Origin: Bacteroidota bacterium
GTDB taxonomy: Bacteria; Bacteroidota; Bacteroidia; Chitinophagales; Saprospiraceae
DNA: 64,000 nt
Reading direction: 5' to 3'
Assembly (NCBI GenBank): GCA_016124585.1
Contig: WGNL01000007.1
Location: 124,001-188,000 of the forward strand
Shown here: positions 23,403 to 34,719 of the stretch, piece after piece
How the letters are laid out: every line of letters starts with the position of its first letter
Position numbering within the stretch: position 1 is the stretch's first letter
Made by a program: the position numbers and the translations under genes
Notes under the pieces: generated by a model
Told to the model about the DNA's origin: nothing
Seen by the model: the letters and a program-made list of their open reading frames with translations, nothing else
Databases searched by the model: none

Positions 23403-25808
23403 ATGAAAACCCGACTACTTCACGCCATGCTAGGCGTATTCATTTTGTTTTTTTTCGCTTCGCAAAATGCGTTTTCCCAAAGCCAAATCACTGGAACCAT
23501 CACCAACAGCAAGGGAGACGGCATTTTTTTCGCCACCGTTGCTTTACACAAACAAGTGGACAGCTCCGTCGTTTTGGGTGAGGCTACCGATGCCTATGGA
23601 AAATTCGTCCTGAAAAACATTCCCGATGGCGCTTATTTTCTGCAAGTAAACATGCTGGGTTACCTTGACCAGTGGGTCAGTGACATCAACCTGCCCGCCG
23701 ACAACCGCAAGGATTTCAACCTTAAATTGGAAGATGACGCCAAAACCCTTGCCACTGTTGAGGTAACGGCCAAAGCACCGCTGCTCGAACAGCGTGCCGA
23801 CCGCCTCATCGTCAATGTGGAAAACAACATCACCAGCCTGAACATGAATCTGCTGGACGTGATGAAAAAAGTGCCCGGCGTGCTTGTCGTCGGCGATAAA
23901 CTGCGCATGGCAGGCCAGAGCAATGTCACCATTTTGCTCAATGGCAAAACCACCAAGTACATGGATGTGGATGCCTTGCTGAAGGACATCCCCGGCGACA
24001 ATATCAAGCGGGTGGAGGTCATCCACCAGCCGGGAGCTGAGTTTGAGGCATCAGGGACAGGGCCCATCATCAATATCATTACGAAGAAAAACAACCTCTA
24101 CGGTACTAATGGTAGCCTCAACGCCGGGGTAGGGAAGGGAGAAAACTGGCGCTACCGCACCAACCTCAACCTCAGCCACTACCAAGGCAACCTGAACATC
24201 AACGGCGGCATTGGTACGGGACACAATGCTTGGTACGAGCAGCTTGACCTTGTACGCAAGGTCGGCGAAGACACCTATACCCAAACCTCCCGCAACACCA
24301 ACCCCAGCGACTACTTGCAAGCCAACCTCGCCCTTGACTGGGACCTGACCGAACGCCACCGACTCGGTTTCTCCAGCCGCTGGAACGGCAACCGTCGAGA
24401 TTATGTCATCAAGAACGTGACGGATGTGGATTTTGCCGATGCCAACGACGGCGACCTACAACTCCTCACCGACAATAACCGCAAGGGCGACTGGAACATG
24501 CTTGCCGTGAATCCCTACTACAGTTTTGAGATAGATACGGCTGGCCAGAAACTGGATTTTGATGTGAACTACGTCCGCATCCGGAGCGATATGTCCAATT
24601 TCCTACAGCCCGTGGAGGTGAACTACGGCGTGCTTTTCCCCCAGCAATACTACGAGCAGCCAGGCAACACGGAGATTTACACCACCAGCCTTGACTACAC
24701 TTATCCGCTTACAAAAGATATTAAGTTCCAAACAGGGGGTCGCTACAGCACTGCCGACCTTGACAACGATTTACGCTCTTTTTTGGGTGACTCATCCGGG
24801 GTGTTGCAGCCCAACCTGTTGCAGAGTAACCACTATATTTTCACGGAAGACATCTGGGCAGGCTATGGAAAGCTGGATTGGAAAGTGGGCAAATGGTCTG
24901 GCACAGCGGGCCTCCGCTACGAGGACAGCCAGAGCACGGGCTACTCCGTCACCCTCGATTCGACGCAGGAGCGGCATATCGGAAAGCTGTTCCCCAGCGG
25001 TAGTCTGAGCAGGAGCTTAGGAAAAAAACTTGGCGCTGCCATCGCCTATAGTTACCGCATTGACCGTCCGCATTATGGCGATTTGAACCCCTTTGTTTTT
25101 TACCTCGACAGCTATACTTCTGAGCGTGGCAATCCCCGCCTCCAACCCTCGCTCACGCACAGCACGAAGTTTAGCCTGTTGTTCGAGAACCAGCCTTTCT
25201 TCAATATCGAGTACAAGCAGACCAGCAATTCCACGCAAAACGTCATCCAACAAAACGATGATACGGGCGAGGCTTTTCAGACCAAAGTGAACCTCAAGTC
25301 TTTCAAGGTCTGGAACATCAGCCTGTTTTTCCCGCTTAGTTTTATCCCCAAAGTCAATGGCTACGGTGGCATTATCGCCAATTACGGTAAATACGATTCC
25401 CCCTATCTCGACCAGCAGTTCCGGCAATCAAAATGGGACTATACAGCCTTCCTGAATGCCAATTTTCCGCTGCTGTGGAAAATAGACATGGAGCTAAATG
25501 GCTGGTGGAACAGCGGCGCTTTGGAGGGTATTCTCAACTCCGAGTGGCTTTTCGGCACCGACATTGGTGTGAGCCGCAAATTCTTGAAGGAAAAACTGAA
25601 GGTCAGCGTTGGCGTGGAGAACCCCATCAACCGCTTTTACCACGGCGGCGTCACCTATTCCAATATCCGCCTCGATGTGGTCAATAAATGGGATGCGCCC
25701 GTCTATAATCTAAATATGACCTATAAATTTGGGAACCAGCACATGAAGAGCAAAAACAGTAGGCAAAGTAGTGCTGCTGATATGATAAATCGGGCGCAAC
25801 AGAATTAA
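23403..25808 (+). CDS. Outer membrane beta-barrel / TonB-receptor-like protein
   Basis: 801 aa. The signal peptide is MKTRLLHAMLGVFILFFFASQNAFS. A carboxypeptidase-like domain follows (ITGTITNSKGDGIFFATVALH ... GAYFLQVNMLGY), then a plug-like domain (VTAKAPLLEQRADRLIVNVENNI ... LLDVMKKVPGVLVVGDKLRMAGQSNVTILLNGKTTKYMD ... IKRVEVIHQPGAEFEASGTGPIINI). A C-terminal outer-membrane-barrel family domain ends in alternating aromatic strands. Transport substrate unknown. The C-terminus after the last strand is extended and polar (HMKSKNSRQSSAADMINRAQQN), unusual because outer-membrane barrels normally end in an aromatic residue. Monocistronic; converges on the giant T9SS gene. Confidence 0.87.
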   Translation: MKTRLLHAMLGVFILFFFASQNAFSQSQITGTITNSKGDGIFFATVALHKQVDSSVVLGEATDAYGKFVLKNIPDGAYFLQVNMLGYLDQWVSDINLPADNRKDFNLKLEDDAKTLATVEVTAKAPLLEQRADRLIVNVENNITSLNMNLLDVMKKVPGVLVVGDKLRMAGQSNVTILLNGKTTKYMDVDALLKDIPGDNIKRVEVIHQPGAEFEASGTGPIINIITKKNNLYGTNGSLNAGVGKGENWRYRTNLNLSHYQGNLNINGGIGTGHNAWYEQLDLVRKVGEDTYTQTSRNTNPSDYLQANLALDWDLTERHRLGFSSRWNGNRRDYVIKNVTDVDFADANDGDLQLLTDNNRKGDWNMLAVNPYYSFEIDTAGQKLDFDVNYVRIRSDMSNFLQPVEVNYGVLFPQQYYEQPGNTEIYTTSLDYTYPLTKDIKFQTGGRYSTADLDNDLRSFLGDSSGVLQPNLLQSNHYIFTEDIWAGYGKLDWKVGKWSGTAGLRYEDSQSTGYSVTLDSTQERHIGKLFPSGSLSRSLGKKLGAAIAYSYRIDRPHYGDLNPFVFYLDSYTSERGNPRLQPSLTHSTKFSLLFENQPFFNIEYKQTSNSTQNVIQQNDDTGEAFQTKVNLKSFKVWNISLFFPLSFIPKVNGYGGIIANYGKYDSPYLDQQFRQSKWDYTAFLNANFPLLWKIDMELNGWWNSGALEGILNSEWLFGTDIGVSRKFLKEKLKVSVGVENPINRFYHGGVTYSNIRLDVVNKWDAPVYNLNMTYKFGNQHMKSKNSRQSSAADMINRAQQN

Positions 25809-25825
25809 AAGATGGATTGCTGTAG

Positions 25826-25874
25826 TGTTGAATTGTTTTATTGCTCGTCTTTTCAGTAATATAACAGTTCAACA
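25826..25874. terminator. Imperfect bidirectional terminator
   Basis: The arms 25826-25842 (TGTTGAATTGTTTTATT) and 25858-25874 (AATATAACAGTTCAACA) pair with a few mismatches around a 15-nt loop, between the convergent receptor and giant T9SS genes. Confidence 0.5.
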
Positions 25875-25882
25875 TTATGGTA

Positions 25883-28800
25883 TCATCTCATGATAGTCAC
25901 CCCGCCCTTCCTGAAGACATCGATTTTCCTTCCGCAAACGGTCACCTTGGCACTGACGTACCAGACGACCACGGCAGGGTCCATAGGCTGGTCACGGTAG
26001 ATGCCGTTCCAGCCCAGTTCCGGGTCCTCCGTCACAAAAAGCTGGTTTCCCCAGCGGTCGAAAACCATCAAAAGGAATTCGTCGAAATGGGCGCCTTCCG
26101 CCAGATAGACCCTAAAGACATCGTTCACGCCGTCGTTATTTGGAGAAAATGCGTTTGGCACGTAGAACGGCTCGGCAGGGGAATTGTCGCCCCAGGCCAC
26201 CGAAATTGCACGTTCTTCCGTCTGGCAATCGTCGCTGATTTTCACCTTGAAAATGCCTGCCTGTTCTGCCTGCAGCCAATCCATCTCCGTTCCATCCTCC
26301 CATTTCCAGTGCAGCGGTCCGCTGTGCGAGAGCACCGTTGGCCGAAGGGTGGTGAAGGGCTCATCACAGGGTAGCACATAATCCTCTGTGGCGATTTCCA
26401 GCGTTGCGAGTTCCTGTATTTCAATACTTTGCGAAGCAAGGCAGCCGTGAGCATCCTGCACCTGGACCGTGTGCAGGCCACTGTTTATCCCTTCGAAAAC
26501 GGCCGTCTGCACAAAGCTGCCGCCGTCCAGCGAGGCCGTCACCGGCTGGTCGCCTGCGGCAATGTCCATTTCGATGCTGCCATCCGAGGTGCCGGGGCAA
26601 ACCGCCTCCGAGAACAGGCTGAACCCGATTTGGGGGTGTGCCGTCACCGTCACGTTCACGAGCGAGTCGCAGCCGTTTTGATCTTGAAAAATGTAGTTCC
26701 GTACATCGCCCGGCCTAAGTGTTTCGCCATTGTAAACGATGGAATCTCCGGGACAAACGGCCATTTCCATGAGGGTCGGGGAAGGTGCTTGGAACAGACC
26801 GACCGAAACGAAAATTGTCGAATCGCAGCCGTTTTGGTTTTGGTAAACAAAGCTCATCGTGTCGCCGGGCATCAGAGTTTGTCCATCAAAAATGATTGGC
26901 TCGCCGGGGCAACTAACAAGACTTAAGCTATTTGCTGATGTGGACATCGGCAGTACATTGACCGTCACTGTCGAGTCGCAACCGTTTTGATTTTGAAAAA
27001 TAAAAGCTTGCATTTGTCCGACGGGAATCATTTGCGAAGCGTAAAAAACGGAGTCGCCAGGGCAGCCGAAAAGGGTTAGGATAGTGGCCGATGGGGACAG
27101 CGGCAGTACGTTGACGGTCACCGTAGAATCGCAGCCCAAGTAGGAGGAAAGGACAAACTGCTTGGAACCGCCAGCAGGGATTAAGGTTCCGTTGTAGCTT
27201 GCACTGTCCCCTTGGCAGGCAGTGAGTTGCACCGAGCTAGAGAGCGGAAGGAAGCACAGATTTTTCACTAAAAATTGAACGCCAGTGCTAGCGTGGCAGC
27301 CTTCCAAATGGGCGCTGGTGCTCCATATTACAGGTACCATCAGATTGGGTAAGTGGGCCGTGTCAAGTTGAAGCTGATAGTTTTCCGAAGGGATTTCTTT
27401 AAAAACAAAACCGCCGGATGCGTTGCTGGTAAGCGTATCAATTGGGTTGGCGTTTTGCACCAGAAAAACACCGATTCCGGGGAACGGCGTATCGGCGGCA
27501 TCAATCACGCCATTGTTGTTGGCGTCAAACCAAACGGTGCCGCTAATGTCGCCGACAGGTGTTTCGAGGTTGAGTGAAAGCACATCAGAAAGGCTCACAC
27601 ATCCGTAGATGCTGGTCATTTGCACGGTGTAATTACCGCTTTCAGTCGCTTCGAAATTCGCTACTACACCCTCGGGAGCAGGGATAGTCGTTCCATTCAA
27701 AAACCATTGATATTCAGCGATTTGCGGCATCTGAGGAAGGCAGATTTCGGTCGGGCTACAGCGGGTGTAGCAGCCAACTGGTGCATTCCCTACGGGAGCG
27801 GCGTTGTGGATTTCGATGGGGTCGCTTTTGGTTGTGCAGCCATACTGGTTTGTGACTTGCACTAGGTAGCTTCCGGCAGCAGCAGCGGACATGCTCGTGC
27901 CGTTGTCGCCAGAATTCCAAAGATAAGTCAGGCCAGCTTGCGGATTCACCACGGCGAAAACTGCCTCGGTGCCATCGCAGAGCGGGCCGGGTGGATTGCT
28001 GGTAATTTCCACTGACACTGGCGCCCCATTAATGGTGACGGGGAACGGTCCGACCACTGCTGTGCAGCCCGTCACGATGTCCGTCACGGTGACGGTGTAG
28101 GCGTGTTGCCCAACGGGCAAAAGATTACCGTTTGATTCAGTAAAATTAACTGTTTCACCCGTGCTTCCGTCACTCCACAAGTAGGTGTACTTGTCGTCAC
28201 CGACCATTTCAAGGTAAACATCTTCACCCTCGCAGGCCGTGTAGCTGATCGGGTGATAGGCCACAGGTTGCCCAAAATCGTTCAATTCCACTGCTCGGAT
28301 AGAAGCAACGGGTGCAGGCGTAACCTCTAAAACCACTGGTTCTGGTTTGTAAATGCAACCTTCCGAATCAGTGACAGTTACTGCGTAAACACCTGCTGTT
28401 GAGGTGGTTATGCTAGAACTTGTAGCCCCGTTTGACCAAGACCAATAAGCACCACCACTTGGTGCAGAGAAACTTGCTGCCGTGCCCTCACAGACGGGTG
28501 CAGGGTCATCGGGTGAAATACTGCCAGATAAATCATTCGGTTGGATGGAAATCGGTGCAGAGAAACTCGCTGTGCATCCGTAAATATTGGTAGCGGTCAC
28601 GGTCACCGGGTAGTTCCCAGCTTCTGGGTAGGCGTGCCAAGTGGTTGTGTTTTGAGAGAAATTGCCACTGCCACTGGCTGGGTCACCAAAGTCCCAATCA
28701 TAGGAAATGGCTCCGTTGGAACCATTGGCAGTGAAGTTCAAGGCAGAAGCTGCGCAGATGGCGGCTGGTGGGTCGAAGCTGATGGATGGAAATCCATGAA

Positions 28801-31800
28801 CGGTCACATTCATGGCAAAGCTGACATCACAACCTGTTGAGGATTTGATGGTTAGCTTCACCTCGTAGGTTCCCGTTTGACCAAAAACATGGCTTGGATG
28901 CTGTGCCGTTGAACTGTTCTCAGCACCAGAACTTGGGTCACCAAAATCCCACGACCAGCCCGTGATGCTGGTTCCCGGGAGGAAGGTGCTGAGGTCGGTG
29001 AAGCGGGTCGGTAGTCCGGCGCAAGACTCAATTGAGCTAAACTTGGCTACCAGCGGTATGCGGACATACTCCGAATAACTGTCCAAGCAGCCGGGGCCTG
29101 AGGGGGCGTTGGCATTTTCCACCCATCCCCAAAGCCTTACCAGGTAATAGCCTACTTCGTCAAACTGAAACACAGGTTCAAACTCAGTGCTTTGGTAAAA
29201 ACTGTCTATTAGTGGGTCATAAACCTGCCAAATCTGGGTGTTGGGCAGCAGGTTTTGGGACAGATTGAGAAATTGCACGGAGTCGCAGGTGCTGAGTGGC
29301 TGTGGTGAAAAAATGACTTCGCCATTGGCAGCACAGCCTTGCCCACCTCCTGGGTTTGGTGGTGGCGGTGGCCCAGGGTTCCCACTTCCGCCGCCTCCTG
29401 TGCTGCATTCGGTCAGGTTGATGGATTCTGAAAGCCCTGTACACCCGTTTTGCGAAGTGACCAAAACTTGATAATTGCCGGGTAATGTGGCTATGAAAGT
29501 AGGGGCATCCGAGCCAACGGTCATGTTGTTGTGAAGCCACTGGAAACTGTAACCGTCCTGCGATTCGAGGGCGTTGAGGGTGATGGGATTGGTGTAGCAA
29601 AGATTGAGGAACTGTGTCTTAATTTTTGCCTCTGGCAAAGAAAGCGGTGCGATGAAAAAACTGCCAGAAGCAATACAGCCTGCCGCATCGGTGGTTTTCA
29701 GGTTGTAATGGCCGGGGCCAAGATTGGGCGTCGGCGAAGTGCTGACGGTAGTACCATTTTCATTTTCCCAAACTAAACTCGTGTAATCGCCGATAACTTC
29801 AATGGCAGCCGTTTGACTAGGGCAGAGCGAATCAGGGTAATTGATTTGCGGAGCAATGGGCGCAGTGATTTCCACTTGAAATTCACTGACTACGCCACAG
29901 GCGAGCAGTTTCAAATGCGCCAATCCTGGCGTTTGCCAAAAGACTTCAACATTGGTTGTGCCTTGCCCGCTGAGGATGCCACCAGCCGTTGCTGGCTCCA
30001 CAGACCATTGATAATCAACATCTTGGAAAGGTTGCGTAGTATAATTAGCGCTGCTTTCTTTGCAGAGGTAGTCTGGCCCACTGATGCTCAGGGCGGGGAG
30101 TGGCAGCACTTCAAGGGTGGCAGGTGCAGAGCCGCAGCCGGGGCCGCTTTTGTCGGTCTGTGTGAGGGTGAGGGCGTAAGGCGGTGCAGTGCCCCATTTC
30201 ACGGTGACGCTGCTGCCTTCTTTAGTCGTAGTGCTGCTTCCATTTTTGATAACCCAGTGAAATTCGGGGTTGGCGAGACTGCTTTGGGCGGTGTAGGTGT
30301 AGATGTTCGTAGGGCAAATCTGTGCCGTACCGCTGATGCTTGGTGCTGGTGGTGGCCCGAAAACAGTGACTGGCAAACCCGCCTCGGCGCTGCACGAGCC
30401 ACCACTGTTTGCCGAAGGAATTGCACGGATGATGTACTGGCCGGGGGCAAAATTCCAAGTGGGAGAAACCGATGAAGGCGTGTTTGGTGAAGCCCAAACT
30501 GCAATGCCGTTACTGTCCAAAATTTGCCAATTGGCACCAACTGAACCATTGCTTATCAGAGACTTGTGTTTGTAGCTGGGATGATCACCCACGCAGACTT
30601 CTATCGGCCCTTCGATAAAACTAGGTGGCTTCACCTGCACCTGTTTCTGGCCGCTGCCGGAGCATTCCAGAAAGCAGTTGTTGTAATCCACGCTGACCGT
30701 TCCACCGTTATTTCCCCACTTCACGCTGATTTTATTGGTGTTTTGTCCTTCAGAAATAAGGTTGCCGAAGCCACTCACCGACCAAACGATGTCGGAGCCA
30801 GCGAAGTCGGGGATGGTGTAAGTGGCCTCGCTGTTCGGGCAGACGACGCTGGGGCCATCAATCGTCACTGGCCCGCCGAGGATGCTCACCACTTCCCGCA
30901 CGGGTTTGTCGCAAATATTCGAAGTGCAATTCGTGGCAGTGAGTTGGATACTGCCTGAGTTGCCGCTGTTCCACTGCACCGTCACGAATTCAACCGTAGT
31001 ATCCCCGCCACCGATGATGCTGCCATTTGGGCTGATGACCCAGTTGTAGTTCCCGCAACTGACGTTGGTGCGGTACGTGGCCGAATCGCCCTGACAGATG
31101 GGGCCAATGCATTCAATGTCCGGGATTTCCGCATCGCTGACGTGGATGATCAGCTTGCTGGTATCGGCGCAAACGCAGCCGTTTCCGGCGATGAGTTTTA
31201 CTTCGTAAACACCGGGAGTGCTGAACTTGTGCAGTGGTTCGTCCAGCACGGAGACGGTGCCATCGCCGAAATCCCATTCGGTCTGCGGGGCATCTTCGCT
31301 GGTGTTGGTGAACTGGACGGACTCGCCTTTGCAGAGGCTCAGGACGCCGTTGGTGGCGGCGGGTTCGGAGGTGAAGAGGGACTTGGGTCGGGGGAGGATG
31401 GAGACGCATTGGGAGCCTTTTTTGAAACACGGCATAATTCCGCACCCTGCATAAAATGGGTAAATTTGAGTGTAACCAGTTGAATCTGTGGCGATTATTT
31501 TGTAAAAACTTCCAGTTGGTAGAAGTTCTGTATTGAATGAATATTCGTAATGATTAGGGTTTGATTGATATTGATTTGAGTTAAATTGAAAATTTTCATT
31601 GAGTTCATTAACTAATTGAAAATTTGAAATGGGAAATGTTGTAAGTATATATCCATTTAATTCTCCCAATACGCATAGTGAGTCTGATGGAAGAAATTCA
31701 TTAGTTAGAAAAACAATGGAAGGTTGGTTAATATTGGTAGAATTCACATCGCATGTTCCCAAAATCATATCACCATAGTATATTGTTATTGTCCCTTGAA

Positions 31801-32830
31801 AATCAAACGGGACATTATCACCAGATGAACCACTTCCATTCAATAGATTAGTTCCATTAAATCCAATATTAGATATGCTATAACTCAACCCATCATAGAA
31901 TGGACTTACTGAAAAATTATAGATATTAAGGTAATTTCCTGGTCCATCATTCTGCAAAAAATTTCCACATGTGATGTTAAAGCCATCTTTATTGGGCATA
32001 ACCAATGCTTTCACCTTGCCATTCCCAGCATCACCCCAATCCACAGCCACATTATTTCCATTGGGTGTAAATTCTTCAGAACCATCTACATTCCACATGA
32101 CAGCGTTTCCCTCTAGATTCTCCACCGAATATGTCACCGTACTATGCTCGCAAACCTGCTCGCAAGCACCCGGTTCGGTAGGGCAAAGGGAATTGGTATG
32201 GATTATTAAGGGAGGGTAACAAGGACAGCTATAATATGGCTCATTTGGATTAAATTTATCAATATCATAAATATCGGCACAGCCATCATTGTCATCGTCG
32301 TCGTCCTCACAGTTAGGGATGCCATCTTGGTCGAAATCGCAAGTACAGCTTGTGACAGTAGGTACACAAGGATTCGAGTCATCAGGATCGTAAAGCTGTG
32401 AAGTTGGCAATTCATTGCTAAGATAACCATCACTATCATTGTCAAAACAATACTCAGGAATAATAGGTATTTGAACAATATTACTCCAGAATTCACAATC
32501 TGGCGTTGAAATTTTCAATTCAAATCTACGCCCATAAAATTGACAACAATTGTTAACTGTCAACATGGATGTGTTTTGACCTAAAAAATCAGAGTTTGGG
32601 CCATCATATACGTCTACCCATGTCTATCCATTATCATCCGAATAAAACCATGTGTATTCTAAGCTGCTACTAGGATAAACTGACTGAGTTGTACTTGTAA
32701 TTGTTGCATCACTACCATCGCAGTCCGTTGTACTAATCGTCGCTGAATTCAAACTAGGGTCGCAATTCTGTGCCCATACCCTGCCAAATCCAAGAAAAAG
32801 CAACACCCAAATAAGTAAAACCCTCCCCAT
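25883..32830 (-). CDS. Giant secreted PKD/thrombospondin-3/SdrD-B T9SS cargo protein, interrupted by one in-frame TAG
   Basis: One continuous frame of 2315 codons broken only by TAG at 32624-32626. Residues 1-68 carry a signal peptide (MGRVLLIWVLLFLGFGRVWAQ) and the start of a repeat ending SDDNG. After the stop, 19 in-frame codons (TWVDVYDGPN...) lead into a 2227-residue open stretch. Domains in order: thrombospondin-type-3 Ca-binding acidic repeats (DFDQDGIPNCEDDDDDNDGC), many PKD/Ig-like modules (WDFGDGTVSVLDEPLHKF; WDFGDPSSGAENSS), a Pro/Gly linker (GPPPPPNPGGG), an SdrD-B-like domain (GTVWFDANNNGVIDAADTPFPGIGV), four repeats of about 60 residues (CPGDS...QNGCDSTVTVNV) and a gliding-motility C-terminal domain (FYVPNAFSPNNDGVNDVF ... 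GGVTIMR). Without readthrough the exported form cannot be made. Either a pseudogene, a sequencing error or a suppressed stop. Confidence 0.85.
32624..32626 (-). other. In-frame TAG interrupting the giant T9SS gene
   Basis: The complement of CTA at 32624-32626 reads GAT AAT GGA TAG ACA TGG GTA GAC, in frame with coding sequence on both sides (SDDNG-stop-TWVDVYDG). NG-x-TW is typical of this repeat type, so CAG, AAG or GAG to TAG by one substitution is the simplest origin. Confidence 0.9.
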
Positions 32831-33069
32831 GTCATCGTGTTTTCAACGACCCACCCCGCCCGAAAGAAAGTGCGTGCCGCTCAGTTTTAGAAAAAGTGAA
32901 AAAGCCGCCAAAGGCGGTAATGAAAGGGAAAGTGTTGAACCAGAAAGGAAGTTTTTGCAGACGAAATCGCTGGGCAAAAACTGAGCCACGGAGCGGGTTT
33001 GCGTTGTTAAATCTTCTGTCAGAAACAGTTTTTCTTCCCCATGCCGCCAAAGCGTGCGAGATTTGCGAC

Positions 33070-34593
33070 GTGAACCGTGAATTCCTACTCAATGCCGCCT
33101 TCCTCGTCTTGGTGAACCTGCTCATCAAGCCGTTCTACGTCTTCGGCATCGAGCGGACGGTGCAGGAGCGGGTCGGGCCGGAGCAGTACGGGCTGTATGC
33201 CACGCTGTTCAGTTTTGCGTTCCTGCTGTTCATGGTGAACGATTTCGGCATTCACTATTTCAACAACCGGAACATCGCCCGCCACCCGCAGCTCATTGGT
33301 AAATATTTTCCCAACATCCTGATAATCAAGTCATTGCTGACGGTGCTGTACCTCGTACTGGTTTTCGTGGCAGCACTGGTGCGGGACTTTGAGCCAGCCA
33401 TTTGGCACCTGCTTTTTTTCATCGCCCTCAACCATGTTTTCATCTCGCTAACCGCTTTCCTCCGCTCCAACATCAGCGGCTTAGGCATGTACCGCACGGA
33501 CAGCGTCATCTCCACCCTCGACAAATTGTTGTTGATTGCCATTTGTGCCGTGCTGCTTTGGTCGCCAATTTTCGGGGACAAGTTCCGTATCGAATGGTTC
33601 ATCCACGCTCAAAACCTGAGTTGGGGAATCACGGTGCTGGTTGCTTTTTTTATCGTAAAAAAACAACTCAAAACCCCGCTCCGCCTCCGCCCGAACTGGA
33701 AATTGATGCTGGTCATTCTAAAAAAAAGCGCCCCCTATGCCCTTGCCGTTTTCCTGATGACTGCCTACACCCGCTTCGACATCGTGCTCCTCGAATGGCT
33801 CGCCCCTGACGGAAGGCATGAGGCTGGGGTTTATGCCGCTGCCTACCGCATCCTCGATGCGCTGAACATGGCCGGCTACTTATTTGCTGGGCTACTTTTG
33901 CCTATGTTCACCGTGCTCTTGAAAAGCCCCAGATACTTGTCCCCGCATGGCGTGGACAGTTCCTTTCAGGATGACAAAGCGACGTTGACCAATCAAACCA
34001 TTCAAACGAATCAAACCCTCTCCCTCCTCCGTTTCTCCCTCCAACTCATCTGGGCGGGCACAGTGACGGTGGCGGTCGCTTGTGCTTTTTTCCGCACCGA
34101 ACTCATGCACTTTATTTACCCTGAAAATGCTACGGACTACTATGGTCTGGTGCTGGCACCTATCATCCTGACGCTGGTGCCTTTCAGTGGGATTTTTATC
34201 TACTCCACCCTGCTCACCGCCAACGATAGCCTGCGCAAAATGAACTGGCTCTTTGTGGCGGGTATCGTAGTGAACTTGGTGCTGAACCTGCTGCTCATTC
34301 CACCGATGAAAGCCATGGGCGCTGGACTTTCAGCGTTTTTTACCCAAACCATCGTACTCGTCGGCATGATGTTTTTGGCAAAAAAAGAACTGTATTTGTC
34401 GTTCGAGCCACGGCAATTTTTCAAAATTACCACCTTCGTCAGTTTGGTCTGCTTCGCAAATTGGGCGCTCTACCGCCTACCCGGATTTGATTGGGTGCTA
34501 AAATTTGGCGCTGCGATAGCATTTGGGCTGCTGCTGGCGTTCCTGCTCCGTATGATTAATTTGAAAACGACCTTGGCCATGCTTAAAAAATAA
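33070..34593 (+). CDS. Oligosaccharide flippase / polysaccharide biosynthesis membrane protein
   Basis: About 507 aa from GTG 33070 (MNREFLLNAAFLVLVNLLIKPFYVFGIERTVQERVGPEQYGLY), the point where family-like sequence starts. A longer ATG frame from 32896 adds 58 basic, non-conserved residues and is less likely. About 12-14 hydrophobic helices are seen, in the Wzx/MurJ/MATE-like pattern with GPEQYGLYATLFSFAFLL in helix 1-2. It probably moves lipid-linked oligosaccharide across the inner membrane. The start of a polysaccharide block: the next two genes encode a chain-length-type protein and an O-antigen-ligase-like protein. An odd feature is a polar insertion of about 30 residues between helices (SPRYLSPHGVDSSFQDDKAT). 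Confidence 0.85.
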   Translation: MNREFLLNAAFLVLVNLLIKPFYVFGIERTVQERVGPEQYGLYATLFSFAFLLFMVNDFGIHYFNNRNIARHPQLIGKYFPNILIIKSLLTVLYLVLVFVAALVRDFEPAIWHLLFFIALNHVFISLTAFLRSNISGLGMYRTDSVISTLDKLLLIAICAVLLWSPIFGDKFRIEWFIHAQNLSWGITVLVAFFIVKKQLKTPLRLRPNWKLMLVILKKSAPYALAVFLMTAYTRFDIVLLEWLAPDGRHEAGVYAAAYRILDALNMAGYLFAGLLLPMFTVLLKSPRYLSPHGVDSSFQDDKATLTNQTIQTNQTLSLLRFSLQLIWAGTVTVAVACAFFRTELMHFIYPENATDYYGLVLAPIILTLVPFSGIFIYSTLLTANDSLRKMNWLFVAGIVVNLVLNLLLIPPMKAMGAGLSAFFTQTIVLVGMMFLAKKELYLSFEPRQFFKITTFVSLVCFANWALYRLPGFDWVLKFGAAIAFGLLLAFLLRMINLKTTLAMLKK

Positions 34594-34601
34594 CCGGATA
34601 A

Positions 34602-34631
34602 TTGGTTGGGTTGGGTTTCTACTTACTTTTG
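34602..34631 (+). promoter_or_regulatory. Promoter of the chain-length / O-antigen-ligase operon
   Basis: TTG (34602-34604), a 19-nt spacer and TACTTTTG (34624-34631) fit the Bacteroidota consensus. The transcript would carry an approximately 80-nt leader containing the inverted repeat at 34647-34719. Confidence 0.65.
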
Positions 34632-34646
34632 CGCAATTTTTTAGAA

Positions 34647-34719
34647 GTATGAGTTATGAGTTTCGAACTACATCAGCATTTAAACTCACAACCCATAACT
34701 CATAACTCATAACTCATAC
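34647..34719 (+). repeat. 5'-leader inverted repeat abutting the start codon
   Basis: A perfect 16-bp inverted repeat GTATGAGTTATGAGTT (34647-34662) / AACTCATAACTCATAC (34704-34719), whose right arm ends at the base before the ATG at 34720. Extra tandem AACTCAT copies lie in the loop, allowing slipped pairings. Confidence 0.85.

Noticed and set aside
25877-31483. Long plus-strand ORFs inside the giant T9SS gene
   Set aside because: Antisense shadows of a coding region rich in repeats; no domain or start signal.
32896-33069. N-terminal extension of the flippase from ATG 32896
   Set aside because: 58 basic, non-conserved residues ahead of the first membrane helix; GTG 33070 fits family starts better, though the ATG cannot be excluded.
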